The position numbers and the translations under genes were made by a program. 64,000 bases of DNA from Oscillospiraceae bacterium (lineage in GTDB: Bacteria; Bacillota; Clostridia; Saccharofermentanales; Saccharofermentanaceae): NCBI GenBank assembly GCA_900176545.1, contig FWXP01000002.1, positions 248,001-312,000 on the forward strand, read 5' to 3'. Positions 9,176 through 17,286 of this stretch are shown here, piece by piece (the stretch's first letter is position 1; every line of letters begins with the position of its first letter). The notes under the pieces are model-generated. The model was given only the letters and a program-made list of their open reading frames with translations, was not told the origin of the DNA and did not search any database.

Positions 9176-10048
9176 ATGAAACGCAACAGATTGATCATTG
9201 CCGTTTTCGTATTGATGATAACATCGGCAGTGACCTACATAATATGGAACGGCATATATGACGACGCTGCGCTGGCTGCTTCAAGGGACAGTTCAGACCG
9301 CAGCCCGACGGAAGATATAGAGTTCAATGACTACAGGCTCATTGACATAAGGACGGAAGAAGACGCAAGGGAAGTCATATCGATCTACGCGGAAAGACAT
9401 GACATAGATGAAGACGAGTATCCCGACTACATGGTAGAGAGGATGGTAAGTAACCCCGAGATAAGGGACTTTGTTCTTGAGTATCCGCAGCATCAGAACG
9501 AAGACGAGGAAGTAAGACTCGCGAGCATCTCCATAAGGGAGGACATAGACGATGCCGAAGGGGTGCCCGAGTTCTACCAGTGGGATAAGAGATGGGGATA
9601 CAGGACATACGGCAGTGATGTAATGGGTTTTACGGGATGCGGTCCCACTTGTCTGTCGATGGTAGCGGTGTACCTACTGGACAATGACTATATGACACCG
9701 GCATGGGTTGCCCAATTCAGCATGGATAACGGATATTACGATTACGAGAACTACAGCGGCACGTTCTGGACCCTCATGACGAGCGGTGCGGAAACATTGG
9801 GACTTATCCCGCAGGAAGTCACGGGAGAAGTCTGGGACATCGAGGAACACCTCGCTAACGGGGAGCCTATCATAGCTGTCATGGGCCCCGGCGACTTCAC
9901 TTCGGAAGGACATTTTATCGTTCTCGTGTCCTGCGAAGACGGATTCTTAAGAGTAATAGACCCCAACAGCCGCGAGAGAACGGCAAGGCTTTGGGACATC
10001 GATGAGGTTCTTCCTCAAATTCAAGGAATGTGGGCGTACAGCGTATGA
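9176..10048 (+). CDS. Membrane-anchored C39-like cysteine peptidase, copy 2
   Basis: 290 aa, same plan as the upstream copy: signal-anchor helix (about 5-22), acidic linker, helical region containing AREVISIYAERHDI, and C39_2 domain with catalytic Cys in FTGCGPTCLSM, His in EGHFIVLVS and DPNS. Unlike copy 1 it has a normal leader with CGGAGG before the ATG, so the two copies are started differently. Its stop lies in GTATGA, and the small sigma-like gene begins 18 bases later with its own AGGAG. Tandem duplication with divergence is clear from the shared blocks; substrates are unknown. Confidence 0.85.
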   Translation: MKRNRLIIAVFVLMITSAVTYIIWNGIYDDAALAASRDSSDRSPTEDIEFNDYRLIDIRTEEDAREVISIYAERHDIDEDEYPDYMVERMVSNPEIRDFVLEYPQHQNEDEEVRLASISIREDIDDAEGVPEFYQWDKRWGYRTYGSDVMGFTGCGPTCLSMVAVYLLDNDYMTPAWVAQFSMDNGYYDYENYSGTFWTLMTSGAETLGLIPQEVTGEVWDIEEHLANGEPIIAVMGPGDFTSEGHFIVLVSCEDGFLRVIDPNSRERTARLWDIDEVLPQIQGMWAYSV

Positions 10049-10065
10049 TTAACAGGAGAAATGAA

Positions 10066-10344
10066 ATGGAATACATCGAAAGGTATGCAAACGACGTACT
10101 GCGACTTTGCATCTACTATCTGGGCGGCATGGAAGATGCCAAGGAAGCTTTCTATCAGGTCTTCAGTGAAGCGGCAAAGGCAGGCAATCCCGATAGGGCT
10201 GAGCTTTTCGCCATAGTCCGTACTACATGCGTAGCGGATATCTTCCCGGATGAGAATGAAGCCGACCTCTTCAGGTTCTACTTCGACCTCACGGAAGAGG
10301 AGATAAGGGAGATACTCGGACAGGGAGTATTGGCAAGAGTGTAA
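10066..10344 (+). CDS. Truncated sigma-70-like (ECF-type) protein
   Basis: 92 aa from the ATG with AGGAG 7 bases upstream; in-frame starts at 10045 (ATGA overlap with the peptidase) and 10030 are also possible. The first half, YIERYANDVLRLCIYYLGG followed by a helix ending in YQVFSEA, reads like sigma-70 region 2. The tail FYFDLTEEEIREILG reads like the start of the region 4 helix-turn-helix, but the recognition helix is missing and the protein ends there. It may be a decayed ECF sigma factor or a small protein using a region 2 fold. The placement directly behind the two peptidases suggests a shared transcript. Confidence 0.55.
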   Translation: MEYIERYANDVLRLCIYYLGGMEDAKEAFYQVFSEAAKAGNPDRAELFAIVRTTCVADIFPDENEADLFRFYFDLTEEEIREILGQGVLARV

Positions 10345-10376
10345 AGGTGAAGATGCCATAATTGAATATCTCGCTT

Positions 10377-10408
10377 AGAGCCGGCACGATTATTGGTGTC
10401 GGCTCTTT
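10377..10408 (+). terminator. Intrinsic terminator
   Basis: Stem AGAGCCGGCAC with GTGTCGGCTCT (one G-U pair) over a short AT-rich loop, followed by TTGC. The U run is weak. Confidence 0.6.
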
Positions 10409-10415
10409 GCTTGCA

Positions 10416-10424
10416 TGTTATAAT
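10416..10424 (+). promoter_or_regulatory. Extended -10 promoter of the lipoprotein gene
   Basis: TG-T-TATAAT (10416-10424) lies about 33 bases before the ATG at 10458, with a weak -35. The leader holds GAGGGG as ribosome binding site. Confidence 0.5.
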
Positions 10425-10457
10425 AGTAAATGAATTTTTATATGAGGGGTAAATACT

Positions 10458-11858
10458 ATGAAGGAATTACGAAAGGCACTTTCATTGACGCTTTCGCTCG
10501 CTATGCTGGTAAGTTCTACTTCCTGCTCTGCGAAGTTCGGCGAGAGCGTTACGGACAAGACAGAGAAGCTCTGCGACGCCATTCTCGACCGCGACTACAA
10601 GAAGATCGAGAAGATGGCTTCCAAGGGAGACAAGAAGCTCGAGGGTCTTCTTCCTCTGTCAACAGACGGACTTGAGGAGGATAACGAAGCCAGGGAGATC
10701 ATCGCTTCCACGCTTCAGTTTGAGATCGACGAGGACAGCTTCGAAGGAGATTTCCTCGGCAGGGAAGGCAGCATCGACGTTACCTTCACTTATGTCGACT
10801 ACGAGAAGGCAGTAGAGGATATCACCATCTTCGAGGATATCGATGCTTTCGAAGCAGCTATCGAGGACTGCGACGATACCGTAGAGCAGACCATCACGTT
10901 CGAGTTCGAGAAGGACGGATCCGATATCGTATGCACCAACATCGGTGACATCGCAGATCTCTTCCCTTATTCGAGCGAGGAGTTCAACTTTGCTCTCAGC
11001 CGTGACAGCTATACGGGTACGGTAGAGTTCTTAAACCTCAATGACGGCAACGGCTATATCGACGTATATACCATCACATGCAACCTTCCTATCGAAGGTG
11101 ACGGACAGTCTCTTACATGGAACTACTACTGGACGGTAGAGTGCTACGACGTAAATCTCTACACATCCGATGTGATGGAGTCCGATACGGATACATTCCT
11201 TACCGCATTCTATTCCGAGGATGATATCATCCCCGACGGTAACTACGTATTCACATACTATACCGAGGACGGCCTTATCTTAGGTACCGGTTCCGTAGAA
11301 GTTACTCATACGGAAGTCGTTCCCGAGCCCACTCCTTCTCCTTCCGGAGATTCCGGTGATGTAGGTCCCTACTTCGTGGCTCCTTACGACGGCGTCATCG
11401 CACTTCCCGATACAGGTCTGGTATTAGATCTTCCTTCGACGTACTTCTGTCTTGATTCTGACAGTTCTTCCATCCAGACCGTATTCGGTGATAACGAGAC
11501 TCTCAAGGAAAATCTGGTATTCTTTGCCGTAGATGTCTTAACGATGGGCGGCGCTTTCTGCGTACGTCTTCCCAACCTCGGAAGCTACGATGCTACTGCT
11601 GCTCAGACAGCTGTCAATAACGCCATGAGTTCTTTTGCGCCTGACGGAGTAACGATCAACGATACTTATTCTCAGGACTTCACAGTAGGTGACTACACAT
11701 ATACCGTTACCACGATGGAGGTTACGCAGGACGGAACTACAACGTCATACTGTAACTTCGTCATCGTCGGTGATGAAGGCGCTTGCTATCTTATCTACTT
11801 CTTCTCAGACGGTACCAATAACGTAGAGGAGTTCATGGGCGGACTTTCCATGAGCTGA
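10458..11858 (+). CDS. Secreted lipoprotein of unknown function
   Basis: 466 aa. A lipoprotein signal peptide ends in the lipobox SSTSC (Cys at about residue 23). The mature part is strongly acidic: an N-terminal domain with helix-rich segments (about 30-120), a beta-rich middle (about 150-280), a Pro-Ser linker (EPTPSPSGDSGDVGP, about 295-310) and a C-terminal domain starting near VAPYDGVIALP. I do not recognise either domain. The linker suggests two separately folded surface domains, possibly binding or presenting a substrate. The gene is a single transcription unit between an extended -10 promoter and a strong terminator. Confidence 0.75.
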   Translation: MKELRKALSLTLSLAMLVSSTSCSAKFGESVTDKTEKLCDAILDRDYKKIEKMASKGDKKLEGLLPLSTDGLEEDNEAREIIASTLQFEIDEDSFEGDFLGREGSIDVTFTYVDYEKAVEDITIFEDIDAFEAAIEDCDDTVEQTITFEFEKDGSDIVCTNIGDIADLFPYSSEEFNFALSRDSYTGTVEFLNLNDGNGYIDVYTITCNLPIEGDGQSLTWNYYWTVECYDVNLYTSDVMESDTDTFLTAFYSEDDIIPDGNYVFTYYTEDGLILGTGSVEVTHTEVVPEPTPSPSGDSGDVGPYFVAPYDGVIALPDTGLVLDLPSTYFCLDSDSSSIQTVFGDNETLKENLVFFAVDVLTMGGAFCVRLPNLGSYDATAAQTAVNNAMSSFAPDGVTINDTYSQDFTVGDYTYTVTTMEVTQDGTTTSYCNFVIVGDEGACYLIYFFSDGTNNVEEFMGGLSMS

Positions 11859-11888
11859 TAAGCCGAAGTCATACCTATAGTTCAAGGC

Positions 11889-11918
11889 CGGCCGTGGGAT
11901 CATCCCGCGGCCGTTTTT
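11889..11918 (+). terminator. Intrinsic terminator
   Basis: GC-rich 11-bp stem starting CGGCC and ending GGCCG with a TCA loop, followed by TTTTT. It ends the lipoprotein transcript. Confidence 0.85.
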
Positions 11919-12011
11919 GCTACTATAGATCAATTCTTGGGAATTGACTTTATATCATTCCGAGCATAAAATAGGTCGTGTACTGCGTAAATAGTCGTTA
12001 AGGAGAGGTTA

Positions 12012-12470
12012 GTGATCAGCAGAGAAGACATGCCCGTCGGACTTAAGTTCTCCATAGTAGGCAGGACCTTTAAGTCAAGGATAGACGACCTTGTGAGAGA
12101 TTCGGGGCTTACATCGGTGCAGGCCGGTGTCCTTATGGCGCTCTATAAGTTCGAGAGCTGCGGCGAAGACAGGGAAGTCATCCAGAAGGACCTGGAGCAG
12201 GCTGTGGGTCTTACCCACCAGACTATGACGGAGATAATAAAGAAGCTGGAGATGAACGGCTTCATCGAGTGTGCGCAGAGCACAAAGGACAAGAGATCCA
12301 AGTCCATCAAGACCACGGTTAAGGCAAGAGCCATCCATGAGAATATGGGTAAGACCGACGAGAAGGTCTTTAAAGAGATGTGTGAAGGCATCAGCGAAGA
12401 TAAGCAGGCCGAGCTTATCGCGACCCTCGATGCCATGCTCGATAATATATTAGAGAAGGAAGGAAAGTAA
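12012..12470 (+). CDS. MarR-family transcriptional regulator
   Basis: 152 aa starting at GTG with AAGGAG 7 bases upstream. The winged helix-turn-helix core includes VGLTHQTMTEIIKKLEMNGFIE and the wing segment with KDKRSKSIK. It is followed after 3 bases by the two exporter genes. In this very common arrangement the MarR protein represses its own operon and is released by the exporter's substrate; that regulation is inferred from context. No clear palindrome was seen in the 150 bases upstream. Confidence 0.88.
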   Translation: MISREDMPVGLKFSIVGRTFKSRIDDLVRDSGLTSVQAGVLMALYKFESCGEDREVIQKDLEQAVGLTHQTMTEIIKKLEMNGFIECAQSTKDKRSKSIKTTVKARAIHENMGKTDEKVFKEMCEGISEDKQAELIATLDAMLDNILEKEGK

Positions 12471-12473
12471 AAG

Positions 12474-14219
12474 ATGGGTAATGTAAAGACTATCCTCAAG
12501 TCCCTTCGCGAGTTCAAGACAGCTACGTTCCTGACGCTGTTCTTTATCATCGGCGAAGTATTCCTTGAGGTACTGATACCGCGTATCACGGCTATGACCC
12601 TTGACGACATCGAGGCGGGTGCAGATCTGTCCGCTATCGTCAGGACCTGTGTCTACATGATAATCGCTGCGGTATTCTCGCTCCTGTTCGGAGCTCTCGC
12701 AGGTAAGACGGCTGCTAAGGCCTCCGCAGGACTTGCAAGAAATGTTCGAAAGGATATGTACGAGAAGATACAGACATTCTCTTTCAGTAACATAGATAAG
12801 TTCTCCACAGCTTCTCTTGTTACCAGGATGACGACTGATATTACCAATATGCAGAATGCCTACATGATGGCGATAAGGATCGCGGTAAGATCCCCCATGA
12901 TGCTGGTATTTGCCATATTCATGGCTTTCAGGATGAATGCGGGTCTTGCAATGACCTTCGTAGTAATAATCCCCGTTATGGCTACGGGCCTTATCCTTAT
13001 AGGTAAGTTCGCTATGCCTGCCTTCAGGGCGGTATTCAAGAAGTACGATAAGCTCAACGAGTCCGTCGAGGAGAATGTCCGCGGCATGAGAGTCGTAAAG
13101 GGCTTCGCAAGAGAGGACTATGAGTCCAAGAAGTTCGATACGGCTTCCGATGACATCAGGAAGGACTTTACCAAGGCAGAGAGGATCGTATCTCTTAACG
13201 GACCTCTCATGCAGTTCTGTATGTTCTTCAACATGGTATTCATCCTTACAGTAGGTTCCAAGAACATCATCCTCAGCAAGGGTATGGAGATCAACGTAGG
13301 TGAGATCTCCACCATGATGATCTACGGTTTCCAGATCCTTATGTCCCTTATGATGATCTCCATGATCTACGTAATGCTCACCATGTCCTTAGAGTCTATA
13401 AAGAGAGTTGCAGAGGTACTTAACGAGGAGCCTGCCATCACCAATCCCGAGAATCCCGTTATGGATGTGGCAAACGGTGAGATCGAATTTACCGACGTAC
13501 ACTTCAGCTACTCCTCAAGAGCTGCAAGAGAAGCTCTTAACGATATCGACCTTCATATCAAGTCCGGTATGACAGTAGGTATCCTCGGAGGAACGGGTTC
13601 ATCCAAGTCGACCCTTATCCAGCTGATCCCCAGGCTCTATGACGTATCCTCCGGATCCGTTAAGGTAGCAGGCGTTGACGTTAAGGAATATGACCTCGAG
13701 ACACTTCGTGATGCAGTATCCGTAGTACTTCAGAAGAACGTCATCTTCTCCGGTACCATCAAGGAGAACCTTCGCTGGGGTAATAAGGAAGCAACGGACG
13801 AGGAGCTCGTTGAAGCATGTAAGCTCGCTCAGGCTCATGACTTCATCATGGGATTCCCCGACGGTTACGATACCAAGATAGAGCAGGGCGGAACCAACGT
13901 CTCCGGCGGACAGAAGCAGAGACTCTGTATCGCCAGGGCACTTCTTAAGAAGCCCAAGATCCTGATCCTCGACGACTCCACAAGTGCCGTCGACATGAAG
14001 ACCGATGCTCTTATAAGACAGGGATTTAAGAAGTTCATCCCTGATACTACCAAGATCATAATCGCTCAGAGAGTCGCTTCTGTTCAGGATGCCGATCTTA
14101 TCATCGTCATGGACGGCGGTACCATCAAGGCCCGGGGCACTCACGACGAGCTCCTTAAGACATCCGATATCTATAAGGAGATCTACGAGCAGCAGACGAA
14201 GGGAGGCGATCAGGAATGA
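12474..14219 (+). CDS. Heterodimeric ABC exporter, subunit with degenerate catalytic site
   Basis: 581 aa: six membrane helices (about 15-310), then an ATPase domain. Walker A is GGTGSSKST, signature VSGGQ, and Walker B ILILDDSTSAVD, with Asp in place of the catalytic Glu. The H-loop reads IIIAQRVAS, with Gln in place of His. These changes mark the degenerate-site half of heterodimeric exporters of the TM287/288, BmrCD and LmrCD type. The canonical signature here completes the active site of the partner. The gene follows marR after 3 bases and overlaps the partner by ATGA. Likely role: drug, peptide or lipid export. Confidence 0.92.
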   Translation: MGNVKTILKSLREFKTATFLTLFFIIGEVFLEVLIPRITAMTLDDIEAGADLSAIVRTCVYMIIAAVFSLLFGALAGKTAAKASAGLARNVRKDMYEKIQTFSFSNIDKFSTASLVTRMTTDITNMQNAYMMAIRIAVRSPMMLVFAIFMAFRMNAGLAMTFVVIIPVMATGLILIGKFAMPAFRAVFKKYDKLNESVEENVRGMRVVKGFAREDYESKKFDTASDDIRKDFTKAERIVSLNGPLMQFCMFFNMVFILTVGSKNIILSKGMEINVGEISTMMIYGFQILMSLMMISMIYVMLTMSLESIKRVAEVLNEEPAITNPENPVMDVANGEIEFTDVHFSYSSRAAREALNDIDLHIKSGMTVGILGGTGSSKSTLIQLIPRLYDVSSGSVKVAGVDVKEYDLETLRDAVSVVLQKNVIFSGTIKENLRWGNKEATDEELVEACKLAQAHDFIMGFPDGYDTKIEQGGTNVSGGQKQRLCIARALLKKPKILILDDSTSAVDMKTDALIRQGFKKFIPDTTKIIIAQRVASVQDADLIIVMDGGTIKARGTHDELLKTSDIYKEIYEQQTKGGDQE

Positions 14220-16153
14220 GTTCCAACAGAAGAGGCAGCGCAGGCCTTGGAATGGGCAAGGAAGGCTACCAGAAGGGATTCGGCGGTCTTGGAAGGACCG
14301 TAAAGATGTTCTTCGGATTCTTCCCTAAGCTCAGCATCCTGGCAGTCATCTGTATCATCGTATCCGCAGGTATAGGTGCCATTCCTTCGCTCTTTACCCA
14401 GAAGATCCTGGCAGTAGTAGAGGAGTGGGTAGACTCGGGAGACTATGCGGGAGCTAAGCCCGTACTTACCAAGTATCTTGTAGTACTTGCAACTTTATAT
14501 GTACTTGCATTCCTCCTTAATATCTTAAGGACACAGATCATGGCTTACATGACGCAGGCTTTCCTTCATAAGCTTCGTGACAAGATGTTCTCGGGTATGC
14601 AAAAGCTTCCTATCAAGTATTTCGATACTCATAAGCACGGCGACATCATGTCCCACTATACAAACGATATCGATACTTTAAGACAGCTCATCTCAATGGC
14701 ATTCCCTACCATGATCGAGTGCTCCATAACGGTACTCGTGGTATTTGCCATCATGTGCTGGTTCAGTATCTGGATGACGCTCGTACTTATCGCGGGTGTT
14801 GCCCTTATGTTCTTCGTGACTAAGGTAGTAGGCGGCGGCTCTGCCAAGTACTTCATCCGTCAGCAGAAGGCAGTAGCTTCTACTGAGGGCTACATCCAGG
14901 AGATGATGAACGGCCAGAAGGTAATAAAGGTATTTAACCACGAGCAGGAAGGCATCGAGGAGTTCAATAAGCTCAACGACGCTCTCTACGAAGATTCCAG
15001 CAAAGCTCACGCTTACGCTAATATCTTAGGTCCCATCATCCAGAACATAGGTAATATCCTTTATGTAGTACTTGCTCTTGCAGGCGGTATCTTCCTCCTT
15101 ACGGGAGTAAAGAACTTCTCCATCTCCGGAATGGCATTTGGTATCAGTATCCTCGTGCCTTTCCTTAACATGGCAAAGCAGTTCACGGGTAACATCAACC
15201 AGCTCACGATGCAGATCAACTCCATCGTAATGGCAGGTGCCGGCGCGCAGCGAGTATTTGCTCTTATCGACGAGCAGCCTGAGACTGACGACGGCTACGT
15301 AGAGCTCGTTAATGCCAAGATCGGCGCTGACGGCAGCATCGAGGAGTCTGGCGAAAGGACAGGCAAGTGGGCATGGAAGCATTTCCACAAGGCTGACGGC
15401 ACTACTACATTTACGGAGCTCAAGGGCGACGTACGTATGGTAGACGTAGACTTCGGCTACGAGGAAGGAAAGGATGTCCTTCACGATATAACTCTCTTTG
15501 CAGAGCCCGGCCAGAAGGTTGCTTTCGTAGGTGCTACGGGTGCAGGTAAGACAACTATCACGAACCTTATCAACCGCTTCTACGACATCGCAGACGGTAA
15601 GATCAGATACGACGGCATCAACGTCAACAAGATCAAGAAGGATGACCTAAGAAGATCCCTGGGTCTTGTTCTTCAGGAGACAAACCTCTTCACGGGTACC
15701 GTTATGGATAATATAAGATACGGTAAGCTCGATGCTACCGATGAGGAGTGCAAGAAGGCTGCTAAGCTCGCAGGCGCAGATGACTTCATAACACGTCTTC
15801 CTGACGGCTACGACACGATGCTCACCAATAACGGTGCTAACCTCTCACAGGGCCAGAGACAGCTCATCTCCATCGCAAGAGCCGCTGTAGCGGATCCGCC
15901 GGTAATGATCCTCGACGAGGCTACATCCTCTATCGATACCAGAACGGAGTCCATCGTTCAGAAGGGTATGGATAAGCTCATGGAAGGCAGAACGGTATTC
16001 GTTATCGCACATCGTCTCTCCACCGTCATGAACTCCGATGTCATCATGGTACTTGACCACGGTAAGATCATCGAGAGAGGTGACCACAACAAGCTCATCG
16101 CCGACAAGGGCACATACTACCAGCTCTACACAGGAGCATTCGAGCTCGAGTGA
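14216..16153 (+). CDS. Heterodimeric ABC exporter, catalytically canonical subunit
   Basis: 645 aa: an N-terminal Gly/Arg-rich stretch, six membrane helices (about 40-340), an unusually long linker with an inserted charged segment (about 365-410), and an ATPase domain with Walker A GATGAGKTT, Walker B PVMILDEATSSID with catalytic Glu, and H-loop VFVIAHRLS. The signature is LSQGQ rather than LSGGQ. That deviation faces the degenerate Walker B of the partner, so the pair has one working and one degenerate ATP site. Translation is coupled to the upstream subunit by ATGA. Confidence 0.92.
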   Translation: MSSNRRGSAGLGMGKEGYQKGFGGLGRTVKMFFGFFPKLSILAVICIIVSAGIGAIPSLFTQKILAVVEEWVDSGDYAGAKPVLTKYLVVLATLYVLAFLLNILRTQIMAYMTQAFLHKLRDKMFSGMQKLPIKYFDTHKHGDIMSHYTNDIDTLRQLISMAFPTMIECSITVLVVFAIMCWFSIWMTLVLIAGVALMFFVTKVVGGGSAKYFIRQQKAVASTEGYIQEMMNGQKVIKVFNHEQEGIEEFNKLNDALYEDSSKAHAYANILGPIIQNIGNILYVVLALAGGIFLLTGVKNFSISGMAFGISILVPFLNMAKQFTGNINQLTMQINSIVMAGAGAQRVFALIDEQPETDDGYVELVNAKIGADGSIEESGERTGKWAWKHFHKADGTTTFTELKGDVRMVDVDFGYEEGKDVLHDITLFAEPGQKVAFVGATGAGKTTITNLINRFYDIADGKIRYDGINVNKIKKDDLRRSLGLVLQETNLFTGTVMDNIRYGKLDATDEECKKAAKLAGADDFITRLPDGYDTMLTNNGANLSQGQRQLISIARAAVADPPVMILDEATSSIDTRTESIVQKGMDKLMEGRTVFVIAHRLSTVMNSDVIMVLDHGKIIERGDHNKLIADKGTYYQLYTGAFELE

Positions 16154-16175
16154 TGATCTGTTCATAAGCAGATAC

Positions 16176-16208
16176 AAAAACAGTCCGGGATGTCCCGGGC
16201 TGTTTTTA
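16176..16208 (+). terminator. Intrinsic terminator of the exporter operon
   Basis: ACAGTCCGGGA pairs with CCCGGGCTGT over a short loop, preceded by AAAAA and followed by TTTTT. Confidence 0.85.
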
Positions 16209-16232
16209 TGTTTCTTTTCCTGTATATGTATC

Positions 16233-16241
16233 TGCTATAAT
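16233..16241 (+). promoter_or_regulatory. Extended -10 promoter of the J-protein/Hsp70 operon
   Basis: TG-C-TATAAT (16233-16241), 42 bases before the ATG at 16284; -35 is poor. Confidence 0.5.
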
Positions 16242-16283
16242 CTTTGATAATAACAGTAAGAGAAAAGAAGTATAAAGATAAGT

Positions 16284-17285
16284 ATGAGTAGTAACGAGAA
16301 TTCGTCGCGGACGCCTAATATGATGAACCCGGAAGAGGCATTCAAGGGCGTATGGGAGATCTTGGGAATAGACAGGACCAAGGACAGGCTGACGATAAAG
16401 AAAGCATACTCGGCACTTGCCAAGAAGACGCACCCGGAAGAAGACCCCGAAGGCTTTCAGAAGCTCCATAACGCTTACAAGGGGGCACTTATATATGCTT
16501 CCATTCCGGAATCTAAAGGCTCGAAAGAAGTAACGTCCGAAGAGAAGAAGGAAGAGGAGACTTTTGACTTTCCCGATGTTTCTCTGACAACAGACGAAGA
16601 GGAGAAGGTCGAAGACGATGGCCTGGATTTTTCCTTTGTAGATAACGATGAGCTCTCCACGCCCCGAATGATCGAGGATGCCATAGTAAATTTCAAGGCT
16701 AATAACGGTTTAGATTCCGTAACTTCGTTCAAGATGCTTGCGGAAGGTAACAGGAAGAGACTTACGGAGATATTGTTCTCCCAGTATTGTAATCTTGCCG
16801 TTGTCTCGAAGGATGTATCCGTATGGGATATCTTCTTTCAGGAGAGGCTGGTGCAATGGTATCTTCCCGATGAAGCTTTCAGGCGATTCCTGGAGAATGC
16901 TTTCAGGGAAGGAGATCCTAACAGAGATAAACTCATCGCTCTGAATACGAAATATGAGGAGAGCTTGCCTTCTCCGGTACCTGCTCAACCGGTAAGTCCG
17001 GCTCCTGCCTTTGCACCGAAGGATAAAAGACCCGGCGAAGTGGTGATCAGCAGCAGACCGGCAAATAAATCCCTGATAGTCTTTCAGATAGTGGTCAACC
17101 TTTTCTGTATAGCGCTTGTTGCAATACCGATCATTATCTTGAATTACAGTAATATGGTATTTACTCCACGTATGGTTGATGCGCTGATAGGTTTCTGCAT
17201 TAGCATTGGTATTGTTCTGGTGCCGTTAGCGCTCGTTGCCAACATCGCTGCCTTTAGGGATAGAAGAGCGAGGAAAGGAAAGTAA
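16284..17285 (+). CDS. Membrane-anchored J-like co-chaperone with HPE motif
   Basis: 333 aa. Residues about 22-70 form a J-domain-like segment (VWEILGI, IKKAYSALAKKTHPEEDPEGF). The invariant HPD of classical J proteins is HPE here (His50-Pro51-Glu52). An acidic low-complexity stretch (about 85-125) and a helical middle follow, then two C-terminal membrane helices (about 255-280 and 293-318). The Hsp70 gene begins one base after the stop, so it is the obvious partner. The plan parallels E. coli DjlB/DjlC, membrane J-like proteins beside hscC. Whether the Glu variant still stimulates ATPase activity cannot be read from sequence. Confidence 0.75.
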   Translation: MSSNENSSRTPNMMNPEEAFKGVWEILGIDRTKDRLTIKKAYSALAKKTHPEEDPEGFQKLHNAYKGALIYASIPESKGSKEVTSEEKKEEETFDFPDVSLTTDEEEKVEDDGLDFSFVDNDELSTPRMIEDAIVNFKANNGLDSVTSFKMLAEGNRKRLTEILFSQYCNLAVVSKDVSVWDIFFQERLVQWYLPDEAFRRFLENAFREGDPNRDKLIALNTKYEESLPSPVPAQPVSPAPAFAPKDKRPGEVVISSRPANKSLIVFQIVVNLFCIALVAIPIIILNYSNMVFTPRMVDALIGFCISIGIVLVPLALVANIAAFRDRRARKGK

Positions 17286-17286
17286 C

